DNA from: Culex pipiens pallens
Lineage: Eukaryota > Arthropoda > Insecta > Diptera > Culicidae
Assembly: GCF_016801865.2 (NCBI RefSeq)
Contig: NC_068939.1
Coordinates: 744,001 to 808,000, forward strand
Reading direction: 5' to 3'
Length of the DNA: 64,000 nucleotides
A program made the translations under genes and the position numbers. A model generated the notes under the pieces. The model was not told where the DNA came from and did not search any database. It saw nothing but the letters and a program-made list of their open reading frames with translations. The first letter of the stretch is position 1. Each line of letters opens with the position of its first letter. Shown here one piece after another: positions 46,906-58,326 of this stretch.

Positions 46906-47124
46906 TACCGTAAACTGGGGTCAATCGGGACATATGGGGCGAATTGGGACAGCAGTTCTAACCATGTTGGGGCACAATATTTTGATTTTTCTGGATGGTT
47001 TCGGATAGAACAGACTCAGACCAACAAAATGTGTACATCCATTTCCAAATTTAAAACCTTTAAGTGCTCTAAAAACTGCTGTCCCTATTCAGACTGTAGT
47101 CCCGATTCGCCCCAGATTACGGTA
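46906..47124. mobile_element. 219-bp MITE, copy 2 (inverted relative to copy 1)
   Basis: TACCGTAAACTGGGGTCAAT at the left end and CCCCAGATTACGGTA at the right; same interior as the copies at 42752 and 54201. Confidence 0.85.
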
Positions 47125-48005
47125 ACCTAGACGACCTCGCTTGGAATGTGGTTCTCTACCATTCGTTTATGGCTTTAGCGCGTTCACTTGTACATGCATA
47201 CAGGTAATATGGACTTGATTGCTCTCGACTGAGACTGGGACTGAGACTGGACTCTCTGTTTGGAGCTGGGCTCTTTTGCAGAGGCTGAGCTGGATATTTG
47301 GAGAGTAAGAATTAGGGCTTGCTAAGTGCAGAAACAAAAACACATTTTAATTGATTGTTAAAATGATCTAGTTGATTCATTGAAAATAAGCAAATAATAT
47401 TGCATTTGTAGCAAAATCACTCTGATTTACGAACTTACGTAAGCACAGCCATTCTGACTTTTACCGAGCGTCTGCAGTCAACTGGAACATTGAATGTCTT
47501 CCCCCCATGATCTCAACCGCTACGCTTACGAATGCATGAATGAATGAATGATGTATTTGCTGTCAGAGGCATTAATAATCGCAAGCCAGCCTCCGCAAAT
47601 AAAACCTAGATATATGTAGAAAAGCACAACCTTTCCAGCATCCGAAGCTAAAATGGGCTCCGGCTTAGTAAGTGCCGCCGGATCGCATAGCTATGGTCGC
47701 TGTCTAACGGTAAAACAGATTTATAATACACCCCCCTCTGACCCGAGTTTCCCTGTGAAGTGTGCTACGAAGCCCCGCAAAAAGATTGCCTCAGCACTAT
47801 AGGCTGTAGTGCATATGCACTTACTACACTATTACTGCCGTGCGATGTTCTGGGCTCCATTAATCCTGGAGTAAGAATGGGGCGCCTTCATTAAATGGCA
47901 CCCGGATAAACGGATAATGAATTGTTATGACTGAGTGACGTTTGAAAAGTGAATGGATATGCATGGTTGGTTACGATTTCTAGGCTCTTGATTCTAAATA
48001 ATTAT
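47125..48005. other. No gene recognised
   Basis: Short GACTGAGACTGG and GAATGAAT micro-repeats at about 47231-47260 and 47530-47550, otherwise featureless. Probably the 3' flank of the minus-strand PI-PLC gene. Confidence 0.35.
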
Positions 48006-48011
48006 TTTATT
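48006..48011 (-). terminator. Poly(A) signal for the PI-PLC X gene
   Basis: TTTATT on plus is AATAAA on minus, 112 bp beyond the stop codon at 48123. Confidence 0.45.
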
Positions 48012-48122
48012 CAATTAATATTAGCACTGCAATTAAATATAAACTTTTGAAATTCTGCTCTTATTCAAATGAAACATGTATGGAATGTGCTCTTAATAAA
48101 TATACGTGAAATAGAATGCATT

Positions 48123-51100
48123 TTACTGAATATCCAGCACGATGACTTCGTCGCCCATGCTCTTGAGTGTTTTGTATCGATTCGTGTGTACCGCCATATC
48201 GATCAGATTAGTGTTGGTGAAAAAGTCCAACAGGACGGCATTTGCCCGCAAACTCCAAGGACCCCCGAGCATCCGCATCAGTTTTGGGTTGGTCAGATTG
48301 GCACGTTCCTTGGGCATCAGGTAAATCTCCTCGGAGCTCTAAAAATAAAGGTTTATGAGTTAAAATTTAAAAAAAGGGGACTTCTCGTCACGTCCAATGG
48401 GGGTAATCCATATAACTGTTTTAATGTTAAAAATGATAAAAAACGATGATTCAATGATATTTTGTTGATTTGAGCTTCCATGAAAACCAATTCCTTCAAA
48501 ATATGGCGAAAAATCAAGAGAAAAATTATTTTTCTAATTATTTTAAAGTTTCAAGTTTTCAAGTAGTGCATTAACTCTTAAAAGAATCCTTTATTCTTGT
48601 TGATTCTCTAATTTCTATTGCATTTACTTCATTATTATGAAATCTGATCTATTAAATTAACAAAGTGTTCAACCACCAGGCCATTCCATTGACTAAAAAA
48701 TACTCACTGAACTGCTTTGGTAGCCTTGGACGCCATGAAAGCTCCATCCAATGTTTTTCGGTGCGTCCGGATGCTTTTGGGAGAACAATTTATTCATGAA
48801 CTGGCCCAACTCGGTGTGCTTCAGAGAGGAACTCGAATATTTCGTCCACGGTGCCCAGATAAGGTCGGAATCTGAAATAAAGAATAAATTTTAAACCATG
48901 CGCGTAAGCAGAGGTAGCCATCTGTTTGTCGATTCAGTGCTCAACGAACGTTGAAGTGGTATGCAATCTTGCGAGCAAGTCTCGGTCTTTCCATAAATAA
49001 CGTCATTATTTAAGTTAGTTGTGGTTTGGTTGAGCGTTTTAGCAGACTAGTCGACTAGTCGAGAACAGAACACTGATGAAGTCGGCAAGTAGTAGACGAA
49101 ATACGTATCTGTCAAGATATTAAAAACATATAGTGGAATTAAAAGGAACAACTCGTCTCTTTGTATTCACGTTAAGTTAGATAGTAACTACGACTAATGA
49201 AGAGAATCCTGAAGAATAATTTATTTTGCTATTTATTTGGTATATCAACAAGTTGTTGTTGTTGATGATTTTATTAAGAAAACTTTATCCCTATGGGTTA
49301 TTCGCTCCCATATTATTAACAAATAAATGTAGTTATGAATTATTCATTGTATTTATTGGTTATTACGTTTTAGAGTTTTCTACAATATACTTCTTTACAT
49401 CATTCAAAACTTTACAGTACTCGAGTTAAATGTTAGAAGCATGTTTGAAGTAAGAAAATGAAAAAAATAAATTTAAACTTCGGATAATCGAATCTGGGCT
49501 GTAATTCAAATCATTTAGAATGATTGAGATGACAAATATAGAATAAATAAACAAACCCAAAACTTTTTACGAACATTTAGGCACAGCATATTTTATAAAT
49601 ACCATGCGTCTCCTTCAAACATTACAAAATTATATTTTATCAAACGTTATGTTGAAATACAATGCGTCTCCATCATTGTTTGACTGTTCTGAGGAAATGT
49701 AGTAGCTTTAAGTGAAAAGAATATTAATTTTATATTGGTTCTTAAGTATTGAACTTAACCGTAACAAGATGGGATGCTCCCCCCTAGAGAACAGTTCTCT
49801 CTGGCTAACCCATATGGAAGCAACCATCTCACTGATTTGATTCATTTGCGACACGATGCTCGTACCGGTCAGAAGTTTGTTTTTATTGCTAGTGATATGG
49901 ATGCGAGGTTCAATCGGTGCTCTGGAGCAGAATAGTGAAGAAAGTAAAACAGAAAAATACGAACCGACGTGGGCTAGTCTGGATGCTCGACCTCTTCCGA
50001 CCTGGTATGAGGACGCAAAAATTGGAATCTTCATACACTGGGGTGTGTACGCAGTCCCAAGTTATGGCTCGGAATGGTTCTGGATTAACTGGAAGGGTAG
50101 TTTGATTGTGGTGTTTGTTTGCAAGTGTTGGAGCATTTCTAATATTATTTTTATTTTAGGCTACAAGTACGATGAATACGTCAATTACATGAAAAGCAAT
50201 TACAAGCCCAGCTTCACTTATCAGGACTTTGCAAGTGACTTTACGGCTGAGCTGTTTAACGCTACCGAGTGGGCATTGCTCTTTGCCCAATCCGGAGCAC
50301 GGTACGTAGTGTTGACCAGCAAACATCACGAAGGGTACACCTTGTGGCCATCGAAGTATACGTACAGTTGGAATTCGGTTGATGTCGGACCCCATAGAGA
50401 TATTATTGGGGAACTTTCAACGGCTATTCGGAAAAATACGAAGCTTACGTTTGGAGTTTATTATTCGTTGTTTGAGTGGTTCAACCGTTTGTACAACGAC
50501 GACAAACTACACGTTTTCCTCAAGCATGAGTACGTTGACAATAAGGTGTGGCCAGAGCTGAAAGAGCTTATCAACACGTATAAACCGGAGGTGCTCTGGA
50601 GTGATGGAGACTGGGAAGCTCCGGATGGCTATTGGAAAGCAAAAGAGTTTCTTACGTGGTTATACAACGAGTCTCCCGTACGTGATACGGTTGTAACCAA
50701 CGATCGCTGGGGAATAGGAACGCTCTGTCTTCATGGAGATTTTTACACGTGCTCCGATCGTTATAACCCAGGTGAGTCACATGATCCGCTATCTTGAATC
50801 TTGATTGATGGTTCCAAATTAGATCAAGTACAAAACAAAAATCTATGTCATAACAACGATATCTCACTTGCAGGAGTACTTCAGAAGCACAAATGGGAGA
50901 ATGCAATGACGATTGATAAGAAGAGCTGGGGTCATCGGCAGAATGCAAAGCTTGAGGATTTTGTCAGCTCGGCTGAATTGATTGGAGAAATTGCCAGCAC
51001 CGTGAGCTGCGGCGGAAATATCAACATCAACGTTGGACCTACCAAGTATGGCACAATTGACCCCATCTTTGTGGAGCGCTTGACCGACATGGGAAGGTTT

Positions 51101-53796
51101 GTAGGTTTGATGTAATCTTGTTTCAACTTGCTAACCATTTCTCATTTTAAGGTGGCTAAAAACAAATGGTGAAGCGATTTACAAATCTCGACCCTGGATC
51201 TACCAAAATGATACCTTAACCTCTTCTGTTTGGTACACATCAAAGGAAGTTCAAACTTTTCACGGCAAAGATAACTTTACCAATGTTTATGCCATTGTAT
51301 TGAAGTATCCACTTAAGTCAAACAATGTGATCCTGGGAGCATTTAATCACCTGTACAAAAATATAATCCAAATAACTATGTTGGGATTCAATACTAGCTT
51401 AAAGGTAAAATTCATTTTTCATTTAACTGATGGATCTGAGTATTAATTTAAATTTTAATTATTTTTTTTTAGTGGAAACCAACTGAAAACGGGATTATGG
51501 TGGAATTTCCGCTGAAGAATGAGATTGATCGCTTACAGCTTAACTATGCTTGGACTTTGAAGATAGTGCTGTCCTCGGTTTAAGTCTTAAGCTAAAGAGT
51601 GCCTTTTTCGAGCCGCATTCTGTTTTTGCCATATTTCTAATAAAACTTATTGAAAAAAAATAGGACTTCTCTCAGAAAAAAAGTTTCTAGAGTTTGTTTT
51701 TTAAAAGGTCCAATAAACCAAATTTTCAGTTTTTTGCTTTTTGAGTGTTTTTAATACCCCTGACTCAAGGCGTTTTCAAAAACACCCAAAAAGCAAAAAC
51801 TGGAAATTTGGTGGACCTCTTCAAAAAAAAAAATAAAAAAAAAAACTGCATGATTCTTTATATTAGAATGAATCTAGTTATCGAATCATTGTTAAAAGGA
51901 ATACCAAAGGAATTGTTAAACGAATTGTAAAAAACGGTCTTTGAACATTATGCATACAATTTCTGAGTTAAGTGCAAAAGTGGTGAATCGCCCTGATTCT
52001 CCATACAAACTTTGGAGGTAAATCATTCGGCCCTCTCTAAAATTTATGGATGAAACCAAAATGCACGCAAATTTGGAGACCTTCTAGTTTATACCTCCTC
52101 ATGATTTAAGAATGTGTAGATAATGATTTGGTTGATGAAACTGGACTAGCCTCAAGCCTCAACAGTGGAAACGCACAGTACTTGGCTGCATTTTACCGAT
52201 TTAAGTAATTTTGGTCTCGTTTGATGTGAAAAAAGTAACAAAAACTTAATATAAACCAGTTTTAGTGTGGGTTTGTTGACCAACATTATTGATAATATAG
52301 TATCATTTTGGAATGAGTACATCTTTTATGTCAGAAAAATGCGTATTTTTCAACCTGAAGAAACGTTATATTAGTGAGATTTAAGTGAAATAATAAAAAA
52401 AAAAAAAACTAAGGTAAACATAACAAGGTGCTTTGCTAAGGGGAAATATACCCATTTTTTCACTCTAAGCCGTTCGACCGATTATCATCACTTACATGAT
52501 ACATCAACAATGGTGGGTTGCTTGCTTACTTTTATTTGAGCTATTTGTTACTTTGGAACAGTCAAAAACACTTTATGAAAGCTGAAATTTATGATCAAAG
52601 TGCTGATACGCCGATAATAGAAATAGGCTGAGAAAGAGTATTTTTCCCCTACTTATACAAATAAATTTGAAGCTGGAATTAAACATCTACATTTGCGATT
52701 TAGCAGTAGAGTGATGCACAGTAAAGTTTGCCATCACTTCTCAACGGTCTCCAGCGCCGTTGGTTTCATGAATTAAATAATGACTGCTCGTTTGATTTGA
52801 TTTAAGTCCGTTTTTTTGCTTACCGTTCAGACTGGCAGCGTGATTGTACGTGATGAGGATGTATTTGCCCTGGCGACGCATGTCTTCGATTGTCAGATGG
52901 TACGAAACGGTTTGATCGTCGTCTGCGTTTTCAAAGTATGGTCGCCGGTAAGCCAGGTCCCCAAGCTCCTGGTCCAAAATGGACAAAAATTCGGCATGCT
53001 GCTCCGGGTGGCTGTGGAATCCAAGGGGGAATCGACGAAAGTCTAGAACAATTGTTTCCTCGGAGAGAATCACAAATCGGCGAATATCGTGCAGAATCGG
53101 TAGTATCCAACCAACGCGGTAACCCTCGTTCATGACCCAAAAGTTACGGGTGCTGTTGTGGTAAGGATGGTATCCGATGGAGAAATCCAAATAACGAACT
53201 CCAAACACCAACTGAGTCCAAATATCCAAATCCTGATGAAACCCGACCTTCTTCAGCAGATTGTTGTTGGCATTGGCCTTAGTTTGGTAGCATGCAGAAC
53301 AGTGGGTTCCGGGCAGGAAAAGGTCCTTCAACGACACATTCCCAATGCTCTTTTCCGTGAACATCCAGTTCGGTTGGATTTTTAAGCAATCGAAGATTTG
53401 CAGCTTGTTGAGGTGATTATAACTGACAAGGTATATGTCAAAGCACAGAGGCTTCGCCCGACGCTTCGGGATGTGCCGCAAGACTTCGTCGTAGCTCCAT
53501 CCTCCGGGAAGTCGCTGCTTGCCGAACTTTTGATTCGTAATAACTTCACCATTCTTTCGACCGTTGACTTCGATTTTTAGCACTGGTGGATCATCCGAAA
53601 AGGCTGGATTTTTTGTGTAGAGCCCAATCCAATCTGGAGGCGACTCACAATCGGGACCCCAATTGATCACTACGGAAGCATCTTCAATGTGTCTGGATAG
53701 AGACGACAGGGTTAAGAATACGGGGCAGGTGTCGTTTGCAATCGTTGAAATTACAAAAACTGTTAACAAAATACCGGAAACACTCAAATTAAACAT
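48123..53796 (-). CDS. PI-PLC X-domain-containing secreted protein (PLCXD-like)
   Basis: Three minus-strand exons, 53796-52824, 48871-48708 and 48338-48123, join in frame (phase 1, then 0) to 450 residues, with GT-AG introns of 3952 and 369 bp. The N-terminus MFNLSVSGILLTVFVISTIA is a signal peptide; choosing this ATG avoids 56 non-conserved upstream codons. Residues of about 20-145 form an insect-type N-terminal region. The X domain (about 150 onward) has FLPGTHCSACY with the first catalytic His at about 165, GVRYLDFSIGY, ETIVLDFRRFP and GKYILITYNHA; exons 2 and 3 supply the C-terminal half (LIWAPW, GWSFHGVQGYQ). Where the family usually has a second catalytic His before a Gly, this protein reads VMNEGY, so activity is doubtful. 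The family cleaves or binds phosphatidylinositol-type lipids. The long intron contains the fucosidase gene on the other strand. Confidence 0.85.
48872..49855. other. Intron DNA of the PI-PLC gene upstream of the fucosidase gene
   Basis: AT-rich with no other gene. It carries a duplicated ACTAGTCG word at about 49050 and two similar ATGCGTCTCC words (about 49604 and 49661). It must contain the fucosidase promoter, but no convincing TATA box position can be fixed. Confidence 0.4.
49856..51583 (+). CDS. Alpha-L-fucosidase, glycoside hydrolase family 29
   Basis: Five exons, 49856-50096, 50160-50771, 50874-51096, 51152-51404 and 51473-51583, join to 479 residues, the usual family length. The first intron (63 bp) has no in-frame stop, so a plain ORF reads through it, but WINWKG-YKYDEYVNYM across the junction matches the family. 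A signal peptide (about 1-22) points to lysosomal or secreted enzyme. GH29 signatures seen: GIFIHWGVYAVPSYGSEWFW, VVLTSKHHEGYTLWPS (about 130-145), DVGPHRDIIGEL, FGVYYSLFEWF, and VLWSDGDWE with the nucleophile Asp at about 229. The C-terminal beta domain follows. It removes alpha-linked fucose from glycoconjugates. It lies wholly inside the first intron of the opposite-strand PI-PLC gene. Confidence 0.95.
51639..51644 (+). terminator. Fucosidase poly(A) signal AATAAA
   Basis: 56 bp after the fucosidase stop codon, followed by an A-run. Confidence 0.7.
51687..51845. repeat. Foldback repeat, CTAGAG...AGGTCCAATAAAC family
   Basis: CTAGAGTTTG, AAAGGTCCAATAAACCAAAT and TTTTTGCTTTTTGAGTG pair with CACCCAAAAAGCAAAAA, AAATTTGGTGGACCT and an A-run. 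About 160 bp, within the PI-PLC intron just after the fucosidase poly(A) site. Confidence 0.75.
51846..52823. other. Intron DNA of the PI-PLC gene
   Basis: AT-rich; no gene, RNA or repeat boundary recognised. Confidence 0.4.
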
Positions 53797-53930
53797 GACT
53801 CGAAAAAATGTCTGAATATCGGCAACTGGAAAAAGAATTAGATATAGGACACGCACGTCTAACGACCTTAAACTCTGAGGACTGACTGAGACTGAGATGT
53901 CGCTCGGCCGTTTTATTGGTCGACTGCACA
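53797..53930 (-). promoter_or_regulatory. 5' UTR and candidate promoter of the PI-PLC gene
   Basis: On minus, AATAAAACGG (about 53912) lies about 25-30 bp before a run of TCAGTC initiator-like words (about 53880-53895), about 90 bp upstream of the ATG. Position is inferred from motif spacing only. Confidence 0.3.
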
Positions 53931-54200
53931 TTCGTGTGTTCTTTAAGTGACGGTAACAAGTCAAGACAGCTATATCTTGGGCGGCTTTCCTTGGTGATAT
54001 GGAGACAGCGATAAAAAAGGATTATGCTGCTCACTTAATTGAAACTAATTTGTACTTTTGTTTGTGTCTTTTGTTATACTGCCTTTCATCGCATAATTGT
54101 TCAACGTATAAAGACTAATTCGTGTAATATAGGACAACTATGCGAGGAATGGTAGTGCATCATTTTTTTTCTTTTTTCGTAGGTAGAATTTAGTATTGAA

Positions 54201-54419
54201 TACCGTAATCTGGGGTGAATCGGGACTACAGTCTGAATAGGGACAGCAGTTTTTAGAGCACTTAAAGCTTTTAAATTTGGAAATGGATGTACACATTTTG
54301 TTGGCCTGAGTCTGCTCTAACCGAAACCAACCAGAAAAATCAAAATATTGTGCTCTAACATGGTAAAAACTGCTGTCCCAATTCGCCCCATGTGTCCCGA
54401 TTGACCCCAGTTTACGGTA
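54201..54419. mobile_element. 219-bp MITE, copy 3
   Basis: TACCGTAATCTGGGGTGAAT at the left end and CCCCAGTTTACGGTA at the right, same orientation and interior as copy 1 at 42752. Confidence 0.85.
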
Positions 54420-54942
54420 CATTAAAATAAAAATTGTCGTGTGGCCTTAAAATCGTACTACAACTGTTCTAAATTTGGATGATGTGTGCTTATTAATCAT
54501 CACACACCCTCAAGTGTCCGGTAATCTCGAGTAGTAATCAACTTCAAGCGCTCCAGAGGTTTGATTTCGATTGGGGTCTCATTGATGTTTTGGTCAGCCG
54601 CTTGTTTGAACACCTGTTGCAGTGAATTGCCAACATACGCAGTAGGTCTGACACAGGTGTTCTGATAAGAAATTGAAATTTACAATATATGACGTTCCTT
54701 ACGTTGGAAAATTTAAGGCATTTCTACAGCTTTTAACCGGTTAACGTTTATGATGCGGTGTAATCGTTTCCGAATAATCAGCTTCCTGTTTTTTCTTGCT
54801 TAGCTCTTCCAGTGATGGGACTGTGATAACAGGGTTCTCTGTCACGTTCGTTTTGAGAGTTTAATGAAATGATTACATTTAATAAAGATGCGACGAATGG
54901 TTTTTTATGTTCGAGGAAAACGAAAGGGCAATGAACGATGCC

Positions 54943-56159
54943 TTAGGGCGTCCAATTTTCCCGGGTTTTGAATTTCCCGGGAAACGGGAAAAATATTTTT
55001 GGAATCCCGGGAATTCCCGGGAAATTTTTGAAACAGTAATAAAATTTTTGTTTTCATTATATTTGTTATTTTTTAAAAGCTTACACCAATAGCATTAGCT
55101 CAATAATATTATTTGGTGATAATTTACATTTCAATCAAACTAGAACAACAGTTTTTAAATAGCTAAAAATAAATTGAAAATTGATCTTTTATTTTGTTCT
55201 AAGCTACAATTTTGTATCTAATGAGATTAAAATGAAAAAAGTACTTTATAAATATATTTATTGTATTTATTTTCAAATGACTAGAAAGATTTGAAAAATT
55301 TCTTTAAAAATGACAAAAAAACAAGAAGCGAAAAAATAAAATGATATCAGTCAATTTAAAATTTTAAATAATTTGTTTTATATGATACATCAATTATATA
55401 AAACAAATTTTACAAATTATCTATAACATAATATTGTCAACTGGGAAAATCGGGTAATCTGAAAAGGTACAGGAGATTTTAAAGCAATAAATTTGGAAAT
55501 TGGTGTTCTAATTGTTTTTTTTCTGTTCCTGTTTCAACCGAAGTCGTTCAAAACATTATGCAAAAAATAGCATAAATCGCTGTCTTAATTCATTATATTT
55601 GTTTTGATTTGTCCAAGGTTCTGGTGTTTGATGAAAAATAATTTAATATGATATATTTTTCTTTACAAATTTAAATCATAAATATGCGTAAATATAATAC
55701 CCAGTCTTTTAAAAATATAAAATAAATTGATAAAATTTAAAGCGCTAGGCATTTTGTGGATCTGTACACAAAAATTTTAACTATATTCCCTGATAACCCA
55801 AATAAATTGATAAGCCAAATTAATTAATTGGTATCTAGAGTTTTTTAAAGGTATGAACAAAATTTTTAATGTTTGATTTTGGGTGTTTTTAAATCTGCCT
55901 TGAGTCAAAGATATTGAAAAGCACCCACTAAACTAAATTTTTAAATTTTGTTCATAAGGCCTTTTTTAAAATAGCTCCAGATAAATACCGAATACAAATT
56001 TTAATGTTTTAAAATTCTTATCGTTTACAAATATGTTTTTTTTTTTTCATTTTCGGGAATTCCGGGGACAAATTATTAAGAATCCCGGGATTCGGAAATT
56101 CCCGGTTTTGGAAAAATCCCGGGAATTTGTTCCGGGAATTCCCGGGATGGACGCACTAA
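54943..56159. mobile_element. hAT-like non-autonomous DNA element
   Basis: The ends are TTAGGGCGTCCA and, inverted, TGGACGCACTAA. Identical CGATGCC flanks lie at 54936-54942 and 56160-56166. Both ends are rich in CCCGGGAA words, in multiple orientations, for about 100 bp. The interior is AT-rich with no transposase and carries a nested foldback at 55835. A 7-bp duplication (8 bp if one mismatch is allowed) with TAG-G-G termini fits hAT-type insertion; family assignment is tentative. Confidence 0.75.
55835..55980. repeat. Diverged foldback nested in the hAT-like element
   Basis: It starts CTAGAGTTTTTTAAAGG and ends CCTTTTTTAAAATAGCTCCAG; TTTTGGGTGTTTTTAAAT and AAAGCACCCACTAAA pair internally. 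Same family as 1249-1392, more decayed. Confidence 0.6.
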
Positions 56160-56166
56160 CGATGCC

Positions 56167-57079
56167 ATTTTTCTTTGAATTTAATTTCAAAAATTGCGAA
56201 TTTCTTTTCATTTTGAATTCTGCCATGACTGGTAGTGAGTAATTAGTTTGATGACGGGGTTACAGAGTGAGACAGACTTGATTCATAATACATTTTAGAT
56301 TATATTTTTGCTGAAAATGTTAATGTTTTTTTCGATTTAGATATTACAAGTTTTACAATTGTTTAGTGATAAATAGTATGTTTGTTTGGACAACTTGTGG
56401 TCTTATCTTTGGTTTTGGAGCCAGGCGTCGAAATAATGACTGTGAATCCATTACTACAGTTCTAAATTTTGTGAGTCATTCTTTAAATCAATGGGAACTA
56501 TTACACTTTATTTCAAATTCATTTTTTTTCTCAAATGTTCGTCATTACCAATATTAAATTTGTGTGAAATGTTTGCTTTGTACAAAACTGTGCTAATTAA
56601 TAGTAATATAGTGAAGGATTCAATTGAAAATTGTTCTTTTTACAGTGTTACTCCGGATGTACTGCTTACATCAACAATTTGTATCCAGATATGGTTTCGG
56701 AGAAAATTCTAAGCAGAATTTCTCACGAATAAATACCGGTAGTTCGTAATGCAGTAAACAATTGCTTTACTAGTACGAAAAACCACAATGAAAATCCCAA
56801 AGGACGTTGTGTGGTAAGATTTCTGTCCATTTCGTTTACAGCTGTTTGAGAGTAACAATTGAAAAATACTGTCATAATGCAAGACATCGAGATTGTAGGT
56901 CCATTACACAGCATTCAACAAACAACTCGAGAGTTAACTGAAACACCATGTGAAAATTGAAACGAATTTATAATTTGCAACAATAAAACATTTTTATTAC
57001 TATTAGCTCGGCGTACGCATTTCCAGAAGCATGAAACAATATGAACTTGCAGTTTTACCAACAGAGGAACTAAATCCAC
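56167..57079. other. No gene recognised
   Basis: AT-rich 3' flank of the first OBP gene. Confidence 0.4.
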
Positions 57080-58218
57080 TTAAATAACTGGGCACATTTT
57101 GTTGTACTCCTTCAGTTGATCACACTCTTTGCCATCGGTATAGTCTCCGGCCGGGCACTTTGCGAACATCATCATGCCCATGCAGCGCATGATTGTGCCG
57201 GAAATTGGGTGGCAAATTTTTTCACCTTCGAAGCTCGGTTCAAGCTTAGCTCCGGCTTCTATCTCGTCCATCTTTGATTCGGCCATCTTGAAACATTCGT
57301 CCAAACTGTCCCTGATGACCATTTGCCACTGTGGCATATCCTTCACAGCATCCATAAACATCTTGGTCATATCGTCCCGATTTATCATACCGTTGGCATA
57401 GAGGCCCGTAGCGTTTAAGCCACACTCTGCAATGCACTAAAAATGTGAAAAGTGAAAATCTTTCTTTTTATCAGAGATGAAAGGTTGCGAAAATTACACA
57501 TCCACGGGGAACTCCGTCCATTTTTATCTGCTTTTTAGTTTGTTCGGCGTATTTCTGATAGCAATCCATCATGATATCTTTATCCAACAACATCGGCATA
57601 TTGCAACACTCCATTGGGTTCTGAAAGTAATTGTATGTTTGTTACGTGCTGTGATTTCGCCAATGTTTCTATTTTTTTCTAAGGTCAACGTTGGCTTTGT
57701 TTTTCACTAACATTTTCTATATTTTGTGTAAAAACAAGTATGCTGTAGTTTTTTTTTCGTCTCTGACTATGCCTCTATGCATTTCTCCACAGTTTAAATT
57801 ATAATGGAATCATTATATAATAGAAAATGTGAAAAACAAGCCAAAAATTGAAAAGAGTGGCTATAAAAACATGAAAAATCTAAAAAGGCAAAAGGTAATG
57901 AATAAAAAGGTAAAAGGCAGTAGAATAAGCCAAATACTAACAAACATAAACCTAACTAGAAATAAGCAATTACAAAAACAAAAATGAAACAAGAAAACAG
58001 CAATAACAAGTAAAGTTTTTCGTAGAACAAAAGTTGCTCAAAATGACCTCCTGAACACGGGAATAATAAAAATCTTCGAAAAAAATGTGTGCATTAGAGG
58101 GGTGAAGTCTTACCTTTTCTACCGGTGGTCCATTGGCACAGGGGTTCTCGGCTCTTGAAATTGTAACATACAGGAGCAATGCAGCTGCAGCTACAGACAC
58201 TGTGAGCACTAGCTTCAT
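57080..58218 (-). CDS. Plus-C odorant-binding protein, gene A
   Basis: Three minus-strand exons, 58218-58114, 57620-57498 and 57436-57080, join to 194 residues with phase-0 introns of 493 and 61 bp. A signal peptide (about 1-23, ending ISRA) precedes a cysteine-rich secreted protein with 13 Cys: C27, the C40-C41 pair followed by a Pro, C55, C76-C77 meeting at the second splice junction, C81, C124, C151, C161, C170, C181 and C191. The extra cysteines, the ECC-x2-P motif and a C-terminal extension ending KMCP are the Plus-C OBP pattern. These proteins carry hydrophobic ligands in sensillar lymph and other secretions. The neighbouring gene at 59184 is a paralogue with the same exon plan. Confidence 0.93.
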
Positions 58219-58320
58219 GATTCCCGATTGCGTTGTGATATTTTTCTATCAGATTAAAAAATGTGCTACTTCCGCGAATAAAAAATCGAAACTGATTCTT
58301 TCTGCCTCCAACGGGAGAGT

Positions 58321-58326
58321 TTATAT
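58321..58326 (-). promoter_or_regulatory. TATA box of OBP gene A
   Basis: ATATAAA on the minus strand about 105 bp upstream of the ATG at 58218, giving an expected start near 58295. Confidence 0.55.

Noticed and set aside
49856..50797. Fucosidase as a single 313-codon ORF
   Set aside because: It reads through a 63-bp intron that happens to be in frame, and stops in the second intron; the spliced model restores the whole GH29 protein.
53797..53964. 56-codon N-terminal extension of the PI-PLC protein
   Set aside because: It places the hydrophobic signal peptide internally; the ATG at 53796 begins exactly at the signal sequence.
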